Source: JBBDJG01 sp040880005
GTDB lineage: Bacteria; Actinomycetota; Thermoleophilia; Solirubrobacterales; JBBDJG01
Assembly: GCA_040880005.1 (NCBI GenBank)
Contig: JBBDJG010000023.1
Location: 1-19,957 of the forward strand
Reading direction: 5' to 3'
Length of the DNA stretch: 19,957 bases
In this document: piece by piece, positions 15,221 to 19,957 of the stretch
Numbering within the stretch: position 1 is the stretch's first letter
How the letters are laid out: the number at the start of each line of letters is the position of its first letter
Notes under the pieces: model-generated
Told to the model about the DNA's origin: nothing
The model's database searches: none
Seen by the model: only the letters and a program-made list of their open reading frames with translations
Made by a program: the position numbers and the translations under genes

Positions 15221-15910
15221 ATGCCTCGTCTCGCACGTCTTCGTCCATCACCCGCCATGGCGGTTGCGTTGATCGCGCTGCTGGTCTCGCTGAGCGGTAC
15301 GGGCTACGCGGTATCGAAACTGCCGCGCAACAGCGTCGGAACCAAGCAGTTGAAGCGGGGTGCGGTGACCGCCACCAAGATCCGCAACGGCGCGATCACG
15401 GCGGCAAAGATCAGGAAGGGCGCGATCTCCGGTGACAAGGTGTCCTCGACCACGCTCGCGAAGGTTCCCGACGCCGATCGACTCGACGGCAGGGACTCGA
15501 GCGATTTCGTCTCGGCGTCCGTGCTGCGAACGTTCAACGTGCCGATGAATCGAGGGGATCCAACCAAGGCCGTGGCGTCGTTGGGCTCGTTCAATTTACA
15601 GGGACGCTGCGTGAGCGACCCGACGGCACCAGGCAAGATCCTGGCTGCACTCGAAGCAACGACCTCGGCCGCCAACTCGTACTTCTGGTCCGACGTCGAA
15701 TGGGATCAGAGCTGGAACCCCGGCGAAACCCGCACGGTGCAACTGGTTTCTGCCTCGCCCGGATCGAGTAGCGAGGATTCCTCCTCCCTGAAGATGTTCA
15801 CGGCCCTTGGTCCCTATCTCTACGAGGGCGACGGCGAGCCGGTCGGCGTCCTGGTCGGCTTCACGGGGGCCGAATGCCGCTTCATCGGACACGTGGTGCT
15901 CTACTCCTGA
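15221..15910 (+). CDS. Secreted or membrane-anchored repeat protein, paralogue 2
   Basis: A 229-aa paralogue of the preceding gene. It has the same basic RPSPA start and hydrophobic segment (about 12-31), three K-x-GA(V/I)T/S-x-x-KI repeats (42-73), the KVPDADRLDGRDSSDF motif (81-96), and a C-terminal domain that ends with cysteines in GRC and AEC contexts matching the positions of the two in paralogue 1, so a disulfide is plausible. The C-terminal domains have otherwise diverged strongly, while the N-terminal 95 residues remain close. It lies 66 nt after paralogue 1. The ATG at 15221 is kept because the RPSPA segment is common to all three family members. No function is known to me. Confidence 0.77.
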   Translation: MPRLARLRPSPAMAVALIALLVSLSGTGYAVSKLPRNSVGTKQLKRGAVTATKIRNGAITAAKIRKGAISGDKVSSTTLAKVPDADRLDGRDSSDFVSASVLRTFNVPMNRGDPTKAVASLGSFNLQGRCVSDPTAPGKILAALEATTSAANSYFWSDVEWDQSWNPGETRTVQLVSASPGSSSEDSSSLKMFTALGPYLYEGDGEPVGVLVGFTGAECRFIGHVVLYS

Positions 15911-15953
15911 GGAACTCGCAGGAGCCAGCGGTTCGGCGGCGAATCGGAGGCCC

Positions 15954-17525
15954 GTGCGAAATCGCAACCTACACGACCGGCTTGAAGGCCTAGCCGCGCA
16001 CGCGTCCGAGCGGCTGGGCGCACTGCTCGAAGCGGGGGCCGAGGTTCCTTACGAGGTGGCCGAGAACCCGGGCTCGCGGTCCGTGCTCTACCACTACAAG
16101 CCGCTGTCCGGGCAGTTCCTCAAAGAGCGGTTCGGCGAGCTGCGCTCGATTGAAGGCTTCGAGTCGATCGTGTCGGCATTGGCGGGGGTTGAAGGGACGG
16201 CCGCGTTCCTGCGAGCGATGGGGGCGAGTTACACGCCGGCCGACGAACGCGACCGCGCCGAGCAGGTGCTCAGGGAGTTGCTGGCGTTGGTCTGGGACGA
16301 GTCGACCACGTTCGAGTTCGAGCAGCGGAGCTTCGATCGCGCCTATCAGCAGTTCGAATCGATTGTCTACGAGGACACCGTCGTCAACACGGTGCTGGCT
16401 CCGCTGCTGGGCGTGCGGCTTGCAGCCGAGCGCTGGGAGATAGGCGCGGGCATGACGCTGGTGAGAGGGGATCTCTGCGAAGCGCCGGCGGAGGCTGTGT
16501 GGGCCAGTGGACGCGACGACGACGAGCCCAACACGCTCGTGGTCATGACGGTCGAGTCGACGCCCCAGGACCCGCCGCCTCTGACCGCCGCGCGGCTCGA
16601 CTTCCGCAGACTGCTGACCGCACTACGCTTGTTCAAGACCGGACCGGCGACGCTTGGCCCGTCGGCTTGGTGGCGCACGGACGAGGGGCCCTGGCAGTCG
16701 ATCCCGCTCGGATTCGCCGGCCGGAGCCGGGGCGGCGAGTACTGGCTCGACGCGCACGAGCAGGGCCAGTTCGTGGAGTTGCTGGAGTTGATGCGAAATC
16801 GTCCCGTGCAGGGTGGTTCGCTCGCATGGGCGCTGACTCGTTTCGAGCTGGGGCTCGAGCAGCCGGTCGCAATCGACGGACTGTCCGATCACCTGCTTGC
16901 GATCCGGGCACTGCTGGACGGGGGCGAGCCCACATCGCTGGCGATGGCTCAACGACTGGCCGCTCTGTGCGCGGAACCGGACCAGCGGGCAGAGCTGCGG
17001 GGTCGAATCGAGCAGGCGTTCAAGCTCGAGCGCCTGGTGATGAGGGGTGATGTCGACTCGATCTACCTGGAGGCGGTTGGAGCCGAATCGCCCGATCGCA
17101 CGGCACGCGACCTCGAGAGAGCTTTGCGCGCGTTGCTGCGCGACATGGTCTGCGGACACGTCGGCCTCGACGTGCGGGAGGTCGCCGACGAGATGCTTGG
17201 AGTCTCCGGTCCGACCGAGGAAACCGGTTCTGCGACGGATGCCGAGCCGCCACTGCGCGCTCATCGCATCAGCGAGCCGAAGACGGAGCCAGTGCTCGAG
17301 GACTGGGATCAGATGCCGACCGAGCCGGTCGACGAGCCTGGGGATGCGCCGGAACCTCGCTTCGTTGCCAAGCGCACCTCCGCTGAGAAAAGGCGCACGA
17401 GCGCCGGCGACCGCCCGACGGAGGAAACGGCGCCCGTCCCCGGCGCGCGCGAGCTGCGTGGGGAAGACGACGTTGACGATTGGGGCTTCGGCGACGACCC
17501 GGCCGATTACTCAGCCGCGATCTGA
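15954..17525 (+). CDS. Large protein with HEPN/Apea-like domain and acidic C-terminal tail
   Basis: A 523-aa soluble protein that I cannot assign to a named family. Residues 1-285 form an alpha/beta-looking region with LLALVWDESTTFEFEQRSFDRAY. Residues about 288-416 are helical with a pattern resembling Apea-type HEPN domains: ALTRFELGLE, LLAIRALLDGG, SLAMAQRLAALCAEP, QAFKLERLVMRGD, then LERALRALLRDMV. The usual R-x4-H-G catalytic pair reads R360-L-V-M-R364-G, so the histidine is missing. The last about 105 residues are acidic, proline-rich and probably disordered, ending DDWGFGDDPADYSAAI. The GTG at 15954 has GGAGG 3 nt upstream; an upstream in-frame ATG would overlap the previous gene. It converges on the Get3-like pair across a long hairpin. 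Confidence 0.75.
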   Translation: MRNRNLHDRLEGLAAHASERLGALLEAGAEVPYEVAENPGSRSVLYHYKPLSGQFLKERFGELRSIEGFESIVSALAGVEGTAAFLRAMGASYTPADERDRAEQVLRELLALVWDESTTFEFEQRSFDRAYQQFESIVYEDTVVNTVLAPLLGVRLAAERWEIGAGMTLVRGDLCEAPAEAVWASGRDDDEPNTLVVMTVESTPQDPPPLTAARLDFRRLLTALRLFKTGPATLGPSAWWRTDEGPWQSIPLGFAGRSRGGEYWLDAHEQGQFVELLELMRNRPVQGGSLAWALTRFELGLEQPVAIDGLSDHLLAIRALLDGGEPTSLAMAQRLAALCAEPDQRAELRGRIEQAFKLERLVMRGDVDSIYLEAVGAESPDRTARDLERALRALLRDMVCGHVGLDVREVADEMLGVSGPTEETGSATDAEPPLRAHRISEPKTEPVLEDWDQMPTEPVDEPGDAPEPRFVAKRTSAEKRRTSAGDRPTEETAPVPGARELRGEDDVDDWGFGDDPADYSAAI

Positions 17526-17547
17526 GTCAAAAGTCAAGACCGCCTCT

Positions 17548-17627
17548 CGCGCGGGTGGCGGGGCACCGTTGTCTTTCACGGAGATGTCTCGACGGGAAAG
17601 ACAATGTGCCCCGACAGGACCCGCGCG
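17548..17627. terminator. 80-nt three-tier hairpin in the convergent gap
   Basis: Three perfect nested stems: CGCGCGGGT (17548-17556) with ACCCGCGCG (17619-17627); GGGGCAC (17560-17566) with GTGCCCC (17606-17612); and TTGTCTTTC (17569-17577) with GAAAGACAA (17596-17604). That is 25 pairs with small internal loops, plus GAG/CTC at the tip. Being symmetrical, it can act on both strands and sits 22 nt after one stop and 16 nt before the other. A bidirectional terminator or barrier is the simplest reading, but there is no U-tract and it is much longer than usual. Confidence 0.65.
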
Positions 17628-17643
17628 CCACGGGATTAGGGCT

Positions 17644-18834
17644 TCAGACCATGATGCGGTTGAGTATTTCGCGTCGTTCCGTGTCCGACGAAAAGAGATA
17701 GCGGTTCACTTCGGCGAGCCCGTCCAGGTCGTGCACGTCGGTGTCGAGGTAGGGCACTTCGATCACCCGTCGGGCGGGGAGGTGGTCGGTGAGACGTTCG
17801 ATGTTGTGGCGGTCGCGCTCGGCCAGCAGCCGGTAGTTGGAGAAGTTCTGCGCGATTCTGCGTGCGAGCGAAGCGGCGGCCTCGGTGCCGTTTAGCGAAC
17901 GCTCCAGCTCGTTTGGAAGCTGCTCCAGAGTTTGCTCGATATCGAGGCCGCCCGCGTGCTCCGCGACCTGCAGGTAGTCGGGGTGCACCTTGTTGACGAT
18001 CACGCCGCCAAATGGCAGCTTCGCCTCACGCAGGCGGCGCCAGAAGAAAACGGCCTCGTCGATCGGCTCACGCTCGGGTGCCGACACGAGCAGGAACGTC
18101 GTGCGTTTTTCCGCGAGTAGATCGTTGACGCGCTGGGCGCGCTCGCTGAAGCCCTTGGCCATATCGCCGAAGCTCTGGAAGAAATCCGACAGGTCCTGGA
18201 GCAGGTCGATGCCCGTGATGCGCTTCAGCACCGAGAACAGCATCCCGCCGGATCTACCCACGACACGCATGCCTAGCCGTCCCGGGCGAAGGAAGAACTG
18301 GAGCGACCGCCCCTCGATGAAGCGCGTCATGCGTTCCGGTGCCTGAATGAAGTCGAGCGCGTTGCGCGTCGGCGGCGTGTCCAGCACGAGCAGGTCGTAG
18401 CGCGCCTCTTGGTGTAACTCGTACAGCTTCTCCATCGCCATGTACTCCTGTGACCCAGCCATCGCGTTGGAGAGCTCCTGGTAGATCCGATTGCCGAGCA
18501 CGCGGTCGCGGGTTTCTTCGTCCGGTGCGTGGCGCTCGATCAGGTCGTCGAAGGTGCGCTTGGCGTCGAGCATCATCGCCCACAGCTCACCTTTCATCTC
18601 GATGCCCTGCTCGGCGAAGCGCTGCGGGTCCACGAGCCGTTCCTCGTTACCCAGCTCGCGCAGACCCAGGGCGTTGGCGAGCCGCTTCGCCGGGTCGATA
18701 GTGAGCACGGCTACTTTGCCGCCACGGGCGGCCATCTCCATCGCGATCGCGGCAGAGGTCGTGGTCTTGCCGACTCCGCCCGAGCCGGCACAGATGCAGA
18801 TCTGCTTGCCTTCGAGCAGCTCGCCGACGTTCAA
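17644..18834 (-). CDS. Get3/ArsA-like ATPase, subunit without signature lysine (Rv3680/BagB-like)
   Basis: A 396-aa SIMIBI-class ATPase. The deviant P-loop is AGSGGVGKTT (16-25), with Ser18 where the intersubunit signature lysine of ArsA/Get3 is expected. TIDPAKRLANALG follows (around 45-57), as do GTQ-like AGSQEYMAMEKL and the switch region LDTPPTRNALDF. This matches the pattern of M. tuberculosis Rv3680, the partner of Rv3679 in the Bag (bacterial Get3-like) pair. In Get3 proteins ATP hydrolysis drives handling of hydrophobic client proteins; the client here is unknown. The start ATG overlaps the stop of the adjacent paralogue by 4 nt, so the two subunits are co-translated and likely heterodimeric. 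No ars gene is nearby, which argues against arsenite efflux. Confidence 0.92.
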   Translation of the reverse strand: MNVGELLEGKQICICAGSGGVGKTTTSAAIAMEMAARGGKVAVLTIDPAKRLANALGLRELGNEERLVDPQRFAEQGIEMKGELWAMMLDAKRTFDDLIERHAPDEETRDRVLGNRIYQELSNAMAGSQEYMAMEKLYELHQEARYDLLVLDTPPTRNALDFIQAPERMTRFIEGRSLQFFLRPGRLGMRVVGRSGGMLFSVLKRITGIDLLQDLSDFFQSFGDMAKGFSERAQRVNDLLAEKRTTFLLVSAPEREPIDEAVFFWRRLREAKLPFGGVIVNKVHPDYLQVAEHAGGLDIEQTLEQLPNELERSLNGTEAAASLARRIAQNFSNYRLLAERDRHNIERLTDHLPARRVIEVPYLDTDVHDLDGLAEVNRYLFSSDTERREILNRIMV

Positions 18835-19787
18835 AGCGCTTCCTCGAGGATGTCCGCGAGCCGTTCGATCGCGTCCATGTCGATCTCGGGCGAGAACAGG
18901 AACGGAAGCTCGACCGGCTCCTGCTTCGCTCCTTCCTTCAAACGCTCGACCTGCTCGTGGTGGGCATGTGCCCGGCCGTGCTCGGCGACAGCGGCGCGCA
19001 GGGCCGCGCGGCGCGCGATCGCCACGCCGCTGCGGTCGGACCCGGCCACCTCCTCCTCGTAGCGCAGCTCGATCGACGACGCTTCCCGCTCGTTGAACAG
19101 CACTGGATAGATGCCGTTCATGAAGACGCGATCCAGCTTCAGTTCCAGCTCATCTTTCAGCCTGCGCTTGAAGTCGAGCGTCTCGTTGACGGGCATCTCC
19201 TCCGGCAGAGCCACCGCGCACACCGAGGTCAGACTCGGGTCCGTGATGAACTCGTAGATCGTCTCGGCCTGCCGCTTGATCGGGCCGACCCGAGCGATGT
19301 CCCCGAAAGTCTTCGGCGTGCGCAGCATCGCAATGCCGTGCCCCGTCGCTTGGGCATCGACGATCACGAGGTCGTACTTGACCCCCTTCTTCACCCTGCG
19401 GTCAAGCTGCGAAAGCTCCCAGACCTTGCCGATCGTGACCAGCTCGCGCATGCCGGGAGTCGCGGCCGCGAAGTACGTGAAGATGCGGTTGCGGAACATC
19501 AGGTCGTAGAGTGGCTTGACCTTGATCTGGAGCAGCAGGTACTCCTCCAGCGCTTTCTGCGGATCGATCGAGAAGGCGAACAGGTTCTCGGCTATCTCGG
19601 TCTCCTGGTAGCCAACGCCCTTCTGATGAAACAGCGCGGACATGCGCTCCTGTTGGGCGACCTCGCAGACGACCGTGCGCTTGCCGGCGCGTGCGGCGAC
19701 GACGCCGAGCGCCGCCGCCACCGTTGACTTGCCGACCCCGCCCTTGCCGGTGACGAATATCAAACGCTTGTCCAAGATCCGGGCCAT
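18831..19787 (-). CDS. Get3/ArsA-like ATPase, subunit with signature lysine (Rv3679/BagA-like)
   Basis: A 318-aa partner of the downstream ATPase. The deviant Walker A is TGKGGVGKST (13-22) and keeps signature Lys15. CEVAQQERMSALF is at the position of the switch-like ADP-contact loop, TPGMRELVTIGKVWEL and VDAQATGHGIAML lead to LPEEMPVNETLDFKRRL, and VFMNG is at the base-binding position. The order and spacing follow M. tuberculosis Rv3679. It is the first gene of the two-gene operon, diverging from the gene at 19877 over an 89-bp gap that holds a 7-14-7 inverted repeat. There is no membrane segment or cysteine-metal motif such as eukaryotic Get3 CxxC. The family call is firm and the cellular role is inferred. 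Confidence 0.92.
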   Translation of the reverse strand: MARILDKRLIFVTGKGGVGKSTVAAALGVVAARAGKRTVVCEVAQQERMSALFHQKGVGYQETEIAENLFAFSIDPQKALEEYLLLQIKVKPLYDLMFRNRIFTYFAAATPGMRELVTIGKVWELSQLDRRVKKGVKYDLVIVDAQATGHGIAMLRTPKTFGDIARVGPIKRQAETIYEFITDPSLTSVCAVALPEEMPVNETLDFKRRLKDELELKLDRVFMNGIYPVLFNEREASSIELRYEEEVAGSDRSGVAIARRAALRAAVAEHGRAHAHHEQVERLKEGAKQEPVELPFLFSPEIDMDAIERLADILEEAL

Positions 19788-19812
19788 CGAGCGTTGCCAG
19801 CGTAGATGATCT

Positions 19813-19840
19813 GCTACCTCGAGCCCAGTGAACAGGTAGC
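19813..19840. promoter_or_regulatory. Inverted repeat in the divergent promoter region
   Basis: GCTACCT (19813-19819) and AGGTAGC (19834-19840) are perfectly inverted with a 14-nt centre, in the 89-bp gap between the Get3-like operon and the divergent gene at 19877. It could be an operator that controls both genes. No strong -35/-10 pair is obvious around it. Confidence 0.35.
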
Positions 19841-19876
19841 TTCCTTGGAGTTCCTCATCCGACCATGGAGGTAAGC

Positions 19877-19957
19877 ATGTCGAAGATCCTCAGCAGGCGG
19901 CCGTCGCCCGCGTTCGTGATAGCGACCCTCGCGCTGTTCGTGGCGCTGGGCGGTACC
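19877..19957 (+). CDS. Secreted repeat protein, paralogue 3 (N-terminus only)
   Basis: The first 27 codons of a gene cut by the window end. The translation begins MSKILSRRPSPAFV and runs into a hydrophobic stretch with LFVALGG, matching the signal/anchor region of the proteins at 14468 and 15221 almost residue for residue. An excellent Shine-Dalgarno GGAGG (19866-19870) lies 6 nt before the ATG, in contrast to paralogue 1. The rest of the gene, including any K-x-GAVT repeats, lies outside the window and is only predicted. Confidence 0.8.
   Translation, partial: MSKILSRRPSPAFVIATLALFVALGGT

Noticed and set aside
17644..19787. Arsenite-efflux ArsA pump
   Set aside because: No arsB, arsR, arsC or arsD is nearby and the pair matches the Get3-like Rv3679/Rv3680 pattern of two separate short subunits.

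Overview
The window is GC-rich chromosomal DNA from an actinobacterium. The best guess is the class Thermoleophilia (Solirubrobacterales-like), which is an inference without database support. It rests on three things: an actinobacterial gene set (EgtB/EgtD, class II GlpX phosphatase, a paired Get3/ArsA-type ATPase resembling M. tuberculosis Rv3679/Rv3680), a primary sigma factor next to a PilT-type ATPase, and three members of a secreted family with K-x-GAVT-x-x-KI repeats. There is no prophage, transposase, CRISPR array, tRNA or rRNA. Most of the window is housekeeping or central metabolism.

Left part (1-7062). A 19-nt direct repeat and a 165-bp palindromic element lie next to fabD (minus). 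Then come a tiny membrane ORF, an HSD10-like short-chain dehydrogenase (minus), a lone domain of the cholesterol-oxidase-associated type (plus), and a compact minus-strand operon: enoyl-CoA hydratase, egtB, egtD and a RibD-C reductase. EgtB and EgtD are the ergothioneine sulfoxide synthase and histidine betaine synthase. No egtA, egtC or egtE is beside them.

Middle (7063-11034). A 355-bp gap is almost entirely repeat: a second palindromic element of the same architecture, then two tandem 74-nt units. A third copy of the 74-nt unit lies inverted at 2327-2395, against the SDR start codon. Downstream are a SnoaL/NTF2-like protein, a four-helix membrane protein, glpX, and a convergent moeA preceded by a small basic protein.

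Right part (11035-19957). A 454-bp region holds a potentially structured RNA segment, a textbook sigma-A promoter and a leader with two perfect hairpins before the primary sigma factor gene. Next come pilT, an HxlR regulator with an operator-like palindrome and an intrinsic terminator, two paralogous secreted repeat proteins, a HEPN/Apea-like protein with an acidic tail, an 80-nt three-tier hairpin in the convergent gap, the Get3/ArsA-like pair (minus), and the truncated start of a third secreted paralogue.

The most interesting signals are not protein-coding: (i) a dispersed 74-nt element whose two hairpins show compensatory changes between copies, always directly upstream of a start codon; (ii) two approximately 165-bp palindromic elements with a shared 12-nt core, one flanked by a TTA duplication that coincides with the fabD stop codon; (iii) the long hairpin between convergent genes; (iv) the leader and upstream segment of the sigma-factor gene.
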